In this document: positions 1 to 13,600 of the stretch, piece after piece | How the letters are laid out: each line of letters opens with the position of its first letter | How positions within the stretch are numbered: position 1 is the stretch's first letter | Assembly (NCBI GenBank): GCA_023333565.1 | Contig: JAJKFH010000801.1 | Location: 1,325,687-1,389,686 of the forward strand | Source: Puffinus mauretanicus | Taxonomy: Eukaryota > Chordata > Aves > Procellariiformes > Procellariidae | Direction: 5' to 3' | Length of the DNA stretch: 64,000 bases | The notes under the pieces: generated by a model | What the model was told of the DNA's origin: nothing | Seen by the model: the letters and a program-made list of their open reading frames with translations, nothing else | Databases searched by the model: none | Position numbers and translations under genes: made by a program

Positions 1-3000
1 TATAATAGTCATACCTACCAATTCCCATCAATTATCTGTAAATATTCGCTACAAAGCTCTTAGACTGACCGAGGATTTAAAAACATATTTTACTATTAAC
101 CGATATCCTGTAATATGTACGTGGCTTTTACTTTTGCAGACCTAGAGTCTTCCACCATCTCCCAAATCCTGCACTTTTCAAAAAACCAAAAACCCTGAGC
201 TGGCTATCTCACTGAAATATTTTAGAGAGTCACTCCGGTTGTGTCTTGTTTTCTGCACTCTGTAATAAGTACCGAGCAATTACTCTGTGGTTACGTAATT
301 TGTAAAATTGATCTGCTAACTAAAAGTCTGATTCACTGACAAAGAAAAAGTAAAGGCAAGTGAAATGTCTTCTGTAAAGGTTAAGTGCATATTTTATTTG
401 CAACAGAGGATTACAGATCTTCCCAACAAAGTTTTGTGTATCTGAGCAGCCTTGTAAAAATGAAGTTTCTTTATTTAAAAGCCGTAGTTCTGTAGTTAGT
501 GAATTTTGTGAATCCCGACTGCTGTGGATGGTCTCTGGGGTAGATTCTCCAGTGCCTACTAACATGATTGTGTTCATCATATATCACTTTGTTCCATACG
601 GATGTTAACTCTCATCTGTCTTCCCTACCAGGCTGCCCATTCCCACAAAACTTCTGGGACCTTTGTTATATTTGTTGAACTTTACCTCTTTGTCAAATTT
701 TGTTGAATAGTCCAAAAGTGAGCAGGGCAAACACACATACACCATAGTCTCATCAGACTTGCTTCCATAGAAAACCAAGTTTAAAAAATCAGATTAAAAA
801 TAAGCAGCCAGTGACGAGTTCTGTGAATCCCGTTTCCAGTGTTTTTGAGGACATGATGATGCTCTGCAGGGTCTCAGCAGAGTCAGAGTCCACAGGCAGA
901 ACAAGAGCAGTGAGAGGGGATTTAGATAACAATTCATAAATTGTTCAGGATCTTCTGAGGCAGATTCTCTGGAAAGAGAGCGGCGATATGGCAAAGAAAA
1001 AAGTAGAGCAAAACTTGTCTGAACAGAGAGCGACTGCAGCGTGAGGTAAAGCTGGAGATGGCACAAAGTGTTCGCCCTCTCGCTCAGCGCCTTCTGCTTT
1101 CTGGGCGTCACATGAGGCTCATCTTCCCTCTGCTTAGTTCTTCAGGCTTTGCCAGTAACAGAGCTGATTCCCTACATTATGAATCTCTTGCCTCTGAGGG
1201 CAGATGGGGCAGCATTGGTTCATACTGTGCTCCACGCAGTAAAGCACAGCAAAATTATACCCTGAAAAGAACCCAGACTTGATTGTTGCGTATAGCAAAT
1301 CGTCCTCGAATATTTAGTGCGAAAATCATTTGTGTAACTTCTGTATGGGGTGTCTTAGTCTTGCTGTTTGCTACACCCTTTCTGGAGAACAAATACCCCT
1401 CCCAAAAGACCACAAGGTGGAAGAGGAGGCATAAATCTCTAATCTTTACAGTCAAAAGAAAATGTGCTCCGTATCTTGTGAGATTCAACTAAGTAGAGAT
1501 ATGGATCCTGTTTTAAGCAGGTTTCAACCTGTAAGCCAACCTGTAAACCAATGGCACTAAATTAAGCAGCACACAGCCTTTTCTAGAGCAAGATGAAATG
1601 ATGTTTAAGCATCCCACCAGTTAATGGGTGATTAGCATATGCCTTTGCTCGTTATTCTGTCAAGAAGCTTGCTCTCAGTTAAATGACAAGCAATGAGAAA
1701 TGCTTTAATTGTTTCTAAATTATTTTGCGGTAATTAGTCAGCTGCAATCCTAAGGAAGAGAATAAGTTGAGGGTAATGGCAATATTTCCTGAAGAAATAT
1801 TGTACCCAACAGTGATTCCCTAAAAGCAAAGTAATGCTTTGCAGCCCTCTATGCGTCTGGGAGGATGTGTGCCTATACCATAGTCCTTGGTCTTTGCTGT
1901 ATGCTGTCTGAGTACTTATCAGTTGAGCATAAATGCCAAAATTCTGCCCCTTTTTACATCTTGGGTCATGCTTCACACTTTCTCCAAGAGTTAGTAACTA
2001 CAAAAAGCATAAATAGGAGAACTTTATATATTCCTTAGGCTGTGTGACCTCCATTGTAAGGTTAAATCATGTAACCACAGTTGTGCTCCCCATTGCCCTC
2101 CATTTCCGTTGATGGCTTGATATGTCTGTCATTAGTCAGTTGTTAACTGTTGCAGCACGGCTCTTGCTTGAAGATTTCTTGCCAAAATTTGAAACCCACA
2201 GAAACAATGCTATGAATTGTGGCTGCTGCTTCTTAGTTTATGTAATGGTAATGCGGGGATGGGTTTCCGTGTGGAAGTGAAAACTACTTGTAAAATTGAA
2301 TCTCTACAGCTGATTCTGTGAATGCATGAAACGTTTTGTGTTTGTGTGTTTGCAGACTTGTACATGTAGTTTGATGTTATTTCATTCATGATAATGAACC
2401 AAAAATAGGTAAAGTCATGACTCAACAAATTGTTTAAAATCAGAGCACTCCATAACTTCCTTGATAACTTTTATATTTCTGGGCATGAAACATACAGTTT
2501 CTTCTGTAGTCATACAGAATCTTCCCAAAATCTTCCATATTAATCTAATAAAAGAGTGTTTACTTTATCTAGTGCTAAATACTATGTGAGTCAAAAGTAA
2601 TTCTTTTATTTATTTTTTTTCCTGGGAACAGTGTCTATTCTGGACAGGTAATTGAACAGCTGGCACTAGTCCTGTCAATGAGTACAAAAGGTACCACAAA
2701 AGGTAGCCCGGCAGCTTTTCCTCTGTAGTTGTAACTTGCACAGTGCATCCTGTTTTTTTCCCCTCTGTCTAAATCAGGCAGCTGTACAGCAATTACTGTC
2801 AGCATAAATTGAGCAAGCTTGCAAATTGTTTTCAAAGTCATCCAAGAAAGCAACTTTATCTTTCAAAGTAACTGAAATATTATGTTGATATTATATACAA
2901 TTATTCAGGTAATTTATAAGTTTTCTTTGGGACAAGTTAAGTGCACTTTATGTGTTTTATCTGGATGACTCCTAATGCATGGAAATGTGAATTATTCATA

Positions 3001-4715
3001 AGTTGCCTTTTGGTTCTAGGAGTCTTTATATAGCTTTTGTTTGCTAATGCATTTGATAGGCTATTTTGTGCACTAACACATTATATAGATAATGTTGGCA
3101 ATAAAATAAATGCTAAATTATAGATTCTGTAGTTCTGCATTAAGAGCTAGTACGGTGTGTTTCATCATTTTTCCTCTGTTCTACTTCACAAATCTAAAGA
3201 TAATTGATACTGTGAAACTACCATCTAACTCATCGAAAATACACTGCCGCTGAACTATTACTGTATATGTTGATGTAGAACTGGCATTGTTGACCAATTT
3301 GTTAAAGCAGTGAAAACCTAAATATCTAACCTGGAAGCTTCAATATAATACCCAGAGGCCATTTGGGGCTTCTTAAATTTGTAATATGAACAAACAGAAT
3401 TTATAGTTATCATCCAAACAAAATAACTGATAATAATCTTGAGTGCTTGTGTGTGAATGTTGACCTCTAGCTAAACTGATGACCTAACTCCCCTTTTCCC
3501 CCTTCCAAAAAAAAAAAAAAAAAAAAAAAAAAAAGAAAAAAGAGGAGAGAGCAACCTCCTTACTTTTTCACCCAAAAAAGGCACAGGATCTAAAGTACTG
3601 GAAACATTTGTTTCTTCTTTTTGTACCACAAAAGATTTCTTGTGGATGAAAACATTGCCAAGGCAACATCCATGAAAGTCTCCGTCGCAAAATAGTGACT
3701 CTTTCCAGGGGACCTACTTAATGTGGTCAATATGGTACCTTGAAGCTGCTAAGTGGGCCAGAGCTCCATGTTAGTGGTGTCTGTTATGAACACAAAAGGT
3801 GGTTCCTGCTGGTAAGAGCCTGCCCATTGCTTTCCTGACATGTTCGCAGTACGAGTGAGCCAAAGTGATTTAGGGAGGACTCTGCAAACACAAAGAGCCC
3901 TACGTGATGTGAGGGTGACACAATAGCTGGCTCCAGCTAACTCCTGCCAGATCTTCTGAGGTAGCAGCTCCCTCACGCCTTTCCCCAGTCAAGCATAGCT
4001 ATGATAATAATTAACAAGCAGCTTTAATACAATATGGAGTTTCAAGTGCTTATCATAAGTTAGTAACAGTATTCACTCATGCTCTAGGGCACTTTGCACT
4101 GCTGGATCTCCTCAGAGACATCAGCACCATGGCTGTTAGGCAGGGCTCAGCCCTTTGCTTTGGGTTCACGCTGTCCTTGGAAACAATTGCTCATGGTCAT
4201 TTTTCATGGGCAGGGTCTTCTTAATAGACTTCTGCAGTCTCTCAAAGTCTTTATTAAGATTTATATCTCCTCTCTACTGGCCATCTTGATGTAGGATTGC
4301 TTTCCAACTCTGGGTTTGCACAGCTAGATTGGGTGTATCTTTCCCCTCAAAGGTCAGCATTCAAAGGAACCATTGAATGACTTAAACCCTACTGCAGTCT
4401 GCCTGTACGCTTGGCAGTGCTAACTCTGTCCCCGGTATACAAAGTGGACCCTTGTGGATTTGAACACTTTGGGACCAGTGCATCATTCATCTTAGTGAAA
4501 GTTCCTATTATCAAAATGTGGCTGCTGTGGCAGATACGTATCCCTCAGGAATGCTGAGGAGATTTTTCACTGGAAATGGATATTTCGGCAGAGACAGCAA
4601 AAGAAACAGTAACCCTAGAAGGCAAGTACGAGACACAAAAATACCTGAATTAACAACAGGAGCAGGAACCATCTTCTAAATTAGTGAGATTACCTTTTAT
4701 GTGGAATTTGTAATT
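1..4715. other. Non-coding single-copy sequence
   Basis: AT-rich DNA with no supported gene. Open frames are short, overlap on both strands and lack recognisable domains. A run of 28 A at 3507-3534 follows a pyrimidine tract; no processed-gene body is visible next to it. The stretch 2940-3130 has several TAAT/ATGCAT-type homeodomain or POU-like motifs and looks less repetitive than its surroundings, but conservation cannot be judged from one sequence. Confidence 0.6.
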
Positions 4716-4826
4716 AGAATCATAGAATCATAGAATCATAGACTAGTTTGGGTTGGAAGGGACCTTTAAAGGTCATCTAGTCCAACGCCCCTGCCATGGG
4801 CAGGGACATCTTCAACTAGATCAAGT
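4716..4826 (-). repeat. CR1 LINE 3' end, 5'-truncated
   Basis: On the plus strand the segment opens with three copies of AATCATAG, the reverse complement of the CR1 terminal octamer repeat. It continues through the CR1 3' UTR (TTGGAAGGGACCTTTAAAGG, then TCTAGTCCAA and GGGCAGGGACATCTTC). The insertion is therefore on the minus strand and keeps only about 110 bases, the usual 5'-truncated CR1 form. The low divergence I can judge by eye suggests a younger copy than the other CR1 pieces here. Confidence 0.93.
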
Positions 4827-7800
4827 TATTATGTCTGTAGCCTAGTGTCTTGGACATTTCCATAGCCGTTTGGATCCTTAGGTTATGCTTTTCTGTACCA
4901 TATGTAAGATACATTTCCTCACAGCTACCTGAGCACCTTTTAGTGCTAGCTACCTTTACACTGTTGTTGAGAGGCACTGGAGTAGATGGATGTCCTGTTG
5001 CATATGTAATGATTGAATCACAGGGCAAAACAGTCACCATTTGCAATTTTGCACAGGTTGTGTACAGCTTGAGCCTGGCACCAAACCCATGTTCCAACTC
5101 CAGCCTGAGTCCCGCTTAGTGTCTGGTTTGCTAGTTCCTGTCAAAAAGGTGTTCATCTGTTAGGTTTGTATCTTGCCTCTGGCAATGATCAATACGTAGT
5201 ATTTCAGAAAAGGAACTAAAGGGAAAAAAAAAAAACAAAATAATGCACTAAACTAGTTGTACACCACTATTAATTCATCCTCAGTGCCCTATAAGCATTT
5301 TTGTGAATTCTCCAGCCTAAGCTAGGTCTGGCTTCAGGTTGCATAAATAAAAAATAATTACTGTTAATGAACATTTTTAGCATCTGGATTCAAACTAGCC
5401 TATCTTAATTAACTCAGAGCTGCTTTTGCTTAGTTTTTGAAAAAAGGAGCAGTCTGAAATACAACTAGAAGCCAAAGAGTGCACATTTTTCCAAGTTCAT
5501 ACAGACCACCAAATTTCTTATTCCATTGGCACCATTCAGATTCATCTATTAAACTTTTCCCATTCCTCTTTTATGGATTCGCATACTTCCCACTCTAATA
5601 TAAACCAACAGGATCCTATTAATAGCATTATACCATTCTTAAGGATCCCTGATTATCCTCACCTGTGAATTAAGCTTTTAAGTAGTTGAAAAACAGTGCG
5701 TGTGTTAACATTTCATAAGTTAGATTAACAGTTATTACTTGAAAATAATCTTCTTCTGATTTTTTTAATTTGCTAATGGTTTCTCAGTGATGTGCTGAAA
5801 ATGTTCTCCTTCCACCCTGCATTATTTTTCCTTTTGTTATGGATTTTTATTGCTTCTGATAACTTAGCTGATAGTCATTTGAACATATTCATTCAGGGGA
5901 GCTATACTTACCAGAAAAATTTACAAGAGATAATTTCTACTTTTGCAAAAGTTATAAAAATGGTGTTTTGGTTTGTTTTTTTTTTTTTTTTAAATATAAT
6001 TTCATTTTTATCTTAGAATTTCAGAGCTTTTCTGAATTTCCAGGGGAGCCATTGGTTAAAAGTCATCAGAGTGTAGTTATTAAACTCTCTTGAATTAAGA
6101 GGATGGATGGATGAGCAACTTTGGAGGGGATCCAAATCTTCATGAACTTTGTGAATTAGGATATAAGCACTTATTAAAACATATCATTATTCAATGAATC
6201 CTTAATATAATGGGAGCCTTGTTTCTGTATTACTTGATCTTTATGCTTATTAGTCTACAAAATATTTCCAAGCACAGTAGAATATACTAATAAAGATTAC
6301 TGCTTAAACTCTAGCTTAGGAACCTATTTCTCCATTGCCTTGTGACTCGAGTGATCTTTTCACACTAGGGAAGATTTAGGATTAAATACTCCTGAATTAG
6401 AATTCTCCATTCACATCACTTGCAGTCTGATGTTACCCCGTACTTTTTTCATGGAGATGTAGTTATATGGCAAGAGCTGCAGGCTCATACGTTGCACAGC
6501 TTCCTGGGGTTGAGAAGAGTGTGGAGATACTCTTTAGAGGACCTGTAGGAGATAATGTGGTTCAGGACCAGAGGTATGTAGAATATAACCTCAGTGTCAG
6601 TCCTAATGAAAATTTAGCATGTGTTCCTAATGGAGAAGGGTCAGCATGGTGTCTCATTGAGAAGCTTTGCCCCTTCTGTTCCCTTTTGGTCCCTCTAGAG
6701 CACGTTATAGCTCAGAATGTAACAACAGAAGAGGATTAGGGAGCTCATTAAGCTTATCTTGGAGCAATAGGACTGTCAGCGTACCTAGACCTGCTGCAAA
6801 GGCACAAGTTTGATAGAAAATTTCATTTACCCAGTCGTACTCTGTTAGCTGCCATCTTCTCATGGAAATGACTGCTATGGACAAGTCCTAATCACAAAAT
6901 AGGTTTGAAAAGTCATTTTTCATGGAACAGGATATGGAATGGAATGTTGAACACTTTGGAGATCTTCTGGTTTAGATTTTGCTTAGCTTGATTCCTGATT
7001 AAATAGGCTCACCCAAAAGAAGAGACTTTGTACAATCAATTGCAACTGTTCATCCACTTTTGGAAGTAAAATTTCAGGTAGGTTGACTGTAGAATGACAG
7101 CAGAAGGACAAATGATGGAGAGAGCTGGGCAGCTCTGAAAAGTCAGGACCAGTAAGCAAAACATGGTTAGGAAAGCGATTCCCTAGATATTCCTATCGCT
7201 CCAAGAAGTAAGGGGACTGTATACTTGCCCCCTTGAATCCATCAGCAGAGGCTACTCACCGTTTCTTTTCGTGTGCCACACACTTACCTACATTAAAACC
7301 AACGTGGATTTGTTTTGGGTTTTTTTCCATTTGCTGCTTCTTTCTTCTCTGCTTTCCTTGTTGTGAAAACAATTTACAGAAGCCAAGAGTTGTGGATTTC
7401 AGCTCTCCAGTTTATTTTAAACATGACATAGCAGCCTTTTCAAAAAGAACAAATCTAATCTCTTCAGAAGTTCTTTCCTGTCAAGATGTAAATTGCACAA
7501 TCTCCCAAATATACTGTATAGAATCATTGTTAAGGAGATTAGGCCAATTTGTACAACTGGTTCTAGAATCCCCTAATTTAATAAAAACATGAAGTAAGTG
7601 TGGTCATCCTGAGGAGAAGAGAGAATGTTAATGAGGCAATCATAAGATTTGATCTGCAAAAATAATTTGATTATTTTTTATTTTAACAGGGTAATTAGAA
7701 AAAATGATTCACATTTTACTGATTTCATTTCCTGTAGTCTGTATAAGGACATAAAAATTATTAATAAAATGTCTATATGTGGAATACTAATTTAGGTATA

Positions 7801-7850
7801 ACTTCTTACGTTCCCTACTTAAATTTTGTGTTCATCGTTAGTCTTCATGT
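4827..7850. other. Non-coding single-copy sequence
   Basis: AT-rich sequence with no supported gene or recognised repeat. The open frames at 4850-5119 and 6467-6739 have no recognisable domain, no conserved neighbours and no convincing splice context. Confidence 0.55.
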
Positions 7851-7854
7851 ATTG

Positions 7855-7985
7855 CAGTGCTTTACAGCTGAGATTTCTGAGACACGCACTTCCCACTGAC
7901 ATTAATGGGAATGGTACATCAAAATCCACTAGGTGGCTTTGAAAATTTCAGATATATTTTCAGTGTGCTGTGGAAATACTGCTGA
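7855..7985 (+). repeat. Ancient amniote interspersed repeat fragment
   Basis: The stretch contains a cytosine-rich 'cccactgacattaatggga' phrase followed by 'gctttgaaaatttcag'. These resemble the CCCATTGACTTCAATGGGAG and CTTTGAAAATCCCA phrases common in old L3/SINE-like repeats of birds and turtles. It is highly diverged. A CTCF-like core (CCACTAGGTGGC) sits inside it at 7926-7937. The family name is uncertain. Confidence 0.45.
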
Positions 7986-8645
7986 ATTTATCCTTATACC
8001 ACCCCTCAGAGACAGGTAAATATCCTTTAAATATATTTTATTGAAGTTGAACTGTGCAGAACAGAAATGTGAGAGACATAATGGGCCTAATCCTATTGAC
8101 TTAATCTGGCATCGGAGGTATAATCATGAGCCAAACCCATTAAGAATTCATCAGCAAAACTAGCCCGATATCGTATTTGCCTAATACTATTTAAAAAGAT
8201 GAGTTAGAAAAAAAATCTGTGGCACTCCAATTTCTTTTTTTGGTGTGTGGAGTGTGAGGAGTACATTTTCGTATATATTGAAGTGAAACCCAAAATATGT
8301 ATTTATAATTGGCACTGTAATGCTTCATGGGAGATGTAGCTCTTGAGCTCCATATTCCCTTCTTCTCCTTGGCAGAACTATATATTGTTTACTCTCTTGG
8401 ACTCAAGAGCACCTCTGGTCATGTCCATCACAAAATAAATCGCCTGGTTACTGAGGGTAGTCTGGGTCACCCATAGATAAAGTGGCCAATCTCCATTAGT
8501 CAAACCAGCATTTTTATTACAGTCATTTGGTATTAAAATTAACATTTGCTGCAAAAAGGAGAAACCTGTTAAGAACATTTTCATTGTGTTGAAAGCAGTT
8601 TCTCATCAAAACAATGTTGACCAGCTGATTATTTATCTAACAGAC

Positions 8646-9345
8646 TCCTCCAGCTAGGCCAGGCGCAGATTTTTTTCCCCCATTGCCTTTAATTTTGGTA
8701 CAATTCCTCTGCACTTTAAAACTGGTCTTTTCCCTCTGTTCACCACTTGTGAGACCTCATCTGGGGTACTGTGTCCAGTTTTGGGATCCCTGGAAAAAGC
8801 AAGACATTGATAAACTGGAGTGAGACCAGGGGAGGCCACCGAGATGGTCAGGGGCTGGGGAAGGGGTTGTGTGAGGAGATGGCTTTGTCCAGCCTGGAGG
8901 AGAGCCAGACTTGACACCTCTTGGAGGTGCACAAGTGAAAGGATGACAGGGCAGGGACACAGTAGAAATTAATGAGTTGCTGTAGAATTTCATTTAAATC
9001 ATTATAGAGTATGCCTTCACGTGAGAAATAACAACACTGTAAGGAAGCCTCAGTTAAAAGTGTTGGAAAAAAAATGTCATGAATCATGGGTTTGTTGTGA
9101 CTCTGACAAGAAATTACAGGCTTCAGTAATGTGTGATTGACATCAGACGTTAGGAAATAACGGTAACGTTAAGCAAAGCGGGGGTAGGGTCAGCTTTCAG
9201 TACTGTGGGCTCCCCATTACTGGAGGTGTTTCAGGACATCCTGGACAAACACTTTCAGGAATGGCCTAGGGGGAGTTTACTTAGTTTTTTGGAAGGACAG
9301 TTAGACAAAGTAGCTTCTCCCAGGCTCTTCCATACCTCTTTTCTG
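8646..9345 (+). repeat. Old CR1 LINE 3' fragment
   Basis: The plus strand carries the CR1 3' landmarks in order: 'gagacctcatctggggtact', 'gtgtccagttttgggatccc', 'tggtcaggggctgg', 'cagcctggaggagag', 'gacagggcagggac', and near the 3' end 'ggaggtgtttcaggacatcc' with 'ctcttccatacctc'. The first half encodes the carboxy end of the reverse transcriptase ORF in many broken frames. The middle (8975-9180) is strongly diverged or carries an insertion. It is an ancient, dead copy with no terminal octamer repeat visible. Confidence 0.85.
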
Positions 9346-9404
9346 TGTTTTTTCAATAAAAGTGTAGGGCAAAACTTGGGGTCAGTGCCTTGGCTCAGCT
9401 GCAG

Positions 9405-9740
9405 TCTTCTTGTGTGACCTTGGGTACATCAGTTAATTTGAGCTGTTTCAACTCTCCGTCTCCAAAATGGAGATTATTATTAGTGTTTAGAATGAGAGGT
9501 GCAGTGAAGGTATAATCCATTAAGGCTTTTAAAGCACTGGCATATTACATTAATGATAAAGATAAAGAAATATCCTGGCCCTGCAGAATTTATAATCTAA
9601 AAAGGTCAGGCAAAGAATGTGAGAGGAAACATCAATATCCTTGCCTTACAGACGAACAACAGAGCCGCAAGGAGAAGTGATTTGTCAAATGTGGTAAAGC
9701 AGGACTGAGACAAAACACCCAGATTTGTCGTGTATTCCTT
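9405..9740 (+). repeat. Ancient MIR/L3-like (CORE-SINE type) remnant
   Basis: 'gtgtgaccttgggtacatca' followed by 'ctccaaaatggagattatta' matches the familiar MIR/L3 phrases TGTGACCTTGGGCAAGTCA and TGTAAAATGGGGATAATA. Further on, 'ccctgcagaatttataatct' and the 'ttacagacgaacaacagagc' to 'gtgatttgtcaaatgtgg' stretch match other parts of the same ancient consensus group. At least two fused fragments are present. It is very old and non-functional as an element. Confidence 0.6.
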
Positions 9741-10320
9741 AAAGACAAGACCGTGCTTCCTCTCTTAGCCTAAGCAATCACAAGTATTGTAAGTGATTTC
9801 CTTTCTTTAAGCTCCTCCATTGGGGTTTCTTCACAGGAGTCATTTTTCCTGCCAGCTTCAGTAGGAGCAGCACAACCTGCAGCCATTCAATTTGCTTTTA
9901 TTTTAAGATGGCAGCAAGTATTTCTAAATTAACAGGACTAACCCACTGGCGTAGCACATCCTCCCATCTTCTGCTCAGCCACAACCTTGTTCACACTGAT
10001 GTCTTTCTCAAAGGGTGGCTTGCTTTACACTGTGCAGGCACTGCTATCAATAATCCGTATGTTACTCATTTTTTATGGCTTCCTGCTATTGCCTGGCATC
10101 CCTTTGCACTTTTTGACTTCAAGATCTTTGCACCAGATGCTCTGCCGGTCAGTTTGATCCAACATCACTCGTGCTCAGAGTAGGTGTCCTCCAGACCGCC
10201 ATGAGTGCTGCATCAGTACTGCTCTTTTTGCATTAGTAAAGATGATCTCTACAGCTTTGCTGGGTTTTGTAGAATTTACTGAGGCCTGAGGGAAACCGCA
10301 TTAAATAACTTACTTATTTA
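9741..10320. other. Non-coding stretch
   Basis: No gene or repeat is recognised. The open frame at 9908-10183 has no recognisable features and weak start context. Confidence 0.5.
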
Positions 10321-10329
10321 AAAAAATTA

Positions 10330-10640
10330 ATTTACCCGAGAAAACACGTGAAAGGGCTGGAGAGCGCTTCGCCTTCGGGTCAGAGCTGTTTTTTCTACAC
10401 TGAGTGAAGGCACGCACAACCGGTGACTCAGAAGATTATCGTGCTGTTGGAACAGCCTGACATAGGCTGATGTATGATGTCACAGCAGGCCACCGTCTCC
10501 TAGCAACTGCCCGGAGTTGCTGTCTTTACATTTAACCCTTCCAAATTTCCACAAGCGCCAGGATGCCACCAGGATGTGTTTGCACAGCAGCTTCTGCTGC
10601 AATTTAATCAATACTTCTCTTCCACTGTTCTTTGAACAAC
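10330..10640. promoter_or_regulatory. Candidate regulatory module (E-box, AP-1, CRE-like, RFX X-box)
   Basis: Four textbook-like binding motifs fall within about 165 bases in otherwise single-copy DNA: CACGTG at 10345-10350, TGACTCA at 10424-10430, TGATGTCA at 10475-10482, and an RFX X-box GTCTCCTAGCAAC at 10495-10507. The local CpG content is also higher than in the surrounding AT-rich DNA. The X-box with a nearby CRE-like site recalls RFX/CREB-controlled enhancers of ciliary and neuronal genes. No TATA box or first exon is visible, so an enhancer fits better than a promoter. This rests on motifs alone. Confidence 0.35.
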
Positions 10641-13600
10641 GCAGGGCAGGCCAGAGGGCTCTGGCAAATTGACTCAGCTAAATGGGATGGATCATTCTGC
10701 GATGCCAATGTGACGGCGTGAAACTTGTTCCGCTTCTCTCACCTTTCCGTTTCTTTTCTGTGCTTTTTAGAGGTGGGATTGTTTCTGCTTTATCATATGT
10801 CCATTAACTCCTATACTTTCACTGAAGTCTACCCTTAAACATGTTTCTCTGCAGGGCTCTGAGTTCATGATATCCAAAAGGTATATTTTAAAATGATCAA
10901 CTGGTTTAAATAAGGCAGGGGAAGATCCAGCAGCAGTCTGAATGTCAAGACTTTCACTTTGTTATAGACTGGTAGATAGCGATGTATCTCCATGATGCAG
11001 CAGCTCCTCTCCTGTTCCTAGTTCCTACCGCATCTGATACGTGTGCAGTGGGAAAGATGTTTCCATGCAGAGAGGAAAACTGGTAACGAAACTCTCTGCA
11101 AAGTCTTTCACTACATTTTTCTAAAAAAAAAGGATTTAGGTGGAATTTATGGAACTAATTCAATCTCAGTAAGTTAAGTAAAGGAAATCATAATGTCATT
11201 GGTTTAGAGGTGCGTAAGAATTAACAAGGCAAGAGAAGGCACTTACCAGTTGTGCAATGGAAAAGGGATGGCTCGTGCGCAAGTGGCAGTGTTTAGTAAA
11301 CTGACTTTTGTGTCAGATCGTGGCAGAAATGAGCTTGGGTCTTTGTTTAACTCTTTGTATGTCTGTGTATTTGCGTTCAAGAGCACTTACCTGAATGAAA
11401 AGAAAATATTTCATATTTTGCCTTAGATCTAATTTTTGAATCATTTAGGCATTCATTTAAATGGCATTAGGGAAGTTGGCTCAGTCAAGTTGCCGTCGGA
11501 AGCGTGCTGTTCGTACCAGTCGGGTGTTACCCCTGTGCTTTGGCCTTGAGGGTTCACGTGTTTGTTGGTTGTCCCATCTCAAGCCATACATGGCATTTAG
11601 ACCTCTCATTTGTACCCAAAGCCAGTGGGAGCTGAGCAACGGGCACTTGCTGAGCACGTGCAACTTGGAAAATTAATTTGAAATTTGAAAATTAAGACCG
11701 AATGGAGTCCTCACCCCTCACAGTGTTTTTCCATTCCCAGATCGAGTTGTGAATGACTGAGAGGGGTGGCAAGTATGCAGAGACAGGCACATATGCTGCC
11801 TGTCTTCCCAACGTAACCTCACAAAGATCCCGTGATCAAAGGTCCTTCATTTATCTCTACTTACCAGCACTAAAATCCCTATTGCAAATCACTTCGGTAG
11901 TAGCTGCCATTAATTTATTTTTGTGAATCACCTCACTGCAAGAGCGCTGCTGCTGAACGGCAGCGCTTTGCTGTAGTGCAGTCTATGTTCATTAAGAAAA
12001 AAGTTTCAGACTCTTCAGAGGTTTGTGTAATATTGCAAATCTTTCAACATCTATTAGAGCTGAAGCTTGGGGCTTGAATGCTAATGGTACTGAAACTTAA
12101 CACTGAGGTGATCTGACAAAGTCGACTAAGGAGGTTTTCATAAACCTTTTGTACAATATCTCTGCTTCTTTGCCAGTGAAAATTAACCTCTACTTGCATA
12201 AAAACGAAACTTCACCTAACTCATTTAGAAATAGCAGAGGGAAAGAGAAAATCAATCCATAATGAACAGTATCACATTAAGAAAATCTAATTAGAAATGG
12301 CTTCTCTTTTATTGCACTGATAATGGTAAGCTTCAAGAATGACATCACTACAAAATCCGATAGCTTATAACTGAGTGAATTTTTTAAAAAGTGTTTAAAC
12401 TACCAGATCAATAACTTCACACACCACATAATTAAATTGTACAGAAATTCTCAATAAACACTAATGTTAGAAACATGGTTCTCTATTTTAAAATAAATTA
12501 TATGTTATCTTGTGCTGCAGGTACGTCTAAAAGTTGCCCTGATATTTCTGAAGAGTGAGGATCTCTCTTTAGACATTACACTGAGGAGAAAGTCTTTGCT
12601 ACTTAGTCTTACTTATTTGTCTTCAGCTGAGTTGGGTGGAATAGTTTTCTGGGTCTATGCACCAACTTCTCCCTAAAAATGTTATTTGGATTTGCATGGG
12701 TTTTTTTTAAGACTGGGACTTGAAGAAATAATAGAAAAATTCAAAACTCTTCAGTGTAACTTCCAATATTTTCTTTTCAAATTCTTCTTTTAATTTCTTC
12801 AGAAAGAAACAAAACTAAGAACACTTCTACGAACTGGAAACAAGCCCTAATTGTAAAATTTTATCCAGGGTTCCACAGTCTTCAAAGCAACTTCAGTTTT
12901 ACAAAAGTAAATGAGTTTTTTTTCAGCCACTGCATGATTTAATGCTTGGGATAATCCATCAAGATTTGGATACAGCTAAAATACAATAATATGCTGCATA
13001 CCCGTTATATCCAATGGCTGAAGGTATAATTTACCAGTGGTAAAATTATTTTTTCTAAATGTGCACTGATAATCCGCACTCACATATTGTGCCCACTGAG
13101 GGAGCACCATATCTAATGTGTAATCTTTTTGTAATGAGCCTATTACTCTGGTTTCTAGGTAGAGTTCCACCAGGCATATCTGCGGGCAGTTTTGTTCGTA
13201 CTCTCATTAAAAACCGTCTTGGTAAGATTAGCTGCTGTTTGGCAATTTGCATGGCTAGATACATTTGTTTATAATGAGCAAGAGATAATTAATACACTTT
13301 ATACAGAAAGCTGCAGCCATGAAAATAAAAAGGAACAAGATAACATCAGTCCTGTTTTCATTTTTAACCAGTCAAGTGTTGCAGGAGTTTCAAAAAGTCT
13401 AGGAAAAGGATTCATTCAAGGTTACACAACAAAAGACTTTCTCTAGCATGGAACTTGCAGATAAGGAACAATATGCTGCACATAATACTTCTGAGATTTG
13501 AATTAAAACTGCCAGGGATATTGGCAGTGGAGATGAGCACTGTAATGCACTGTTCTGCAAAAGGAGTTCATCACTGGTAACAGAATTTGAATTATGCTTT

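Noticed and set aside
3507..3534. A28 run as the tail of a processed pseudogene or SINE
   Set aside because: No gene-like body or target duplication is visible on either side.
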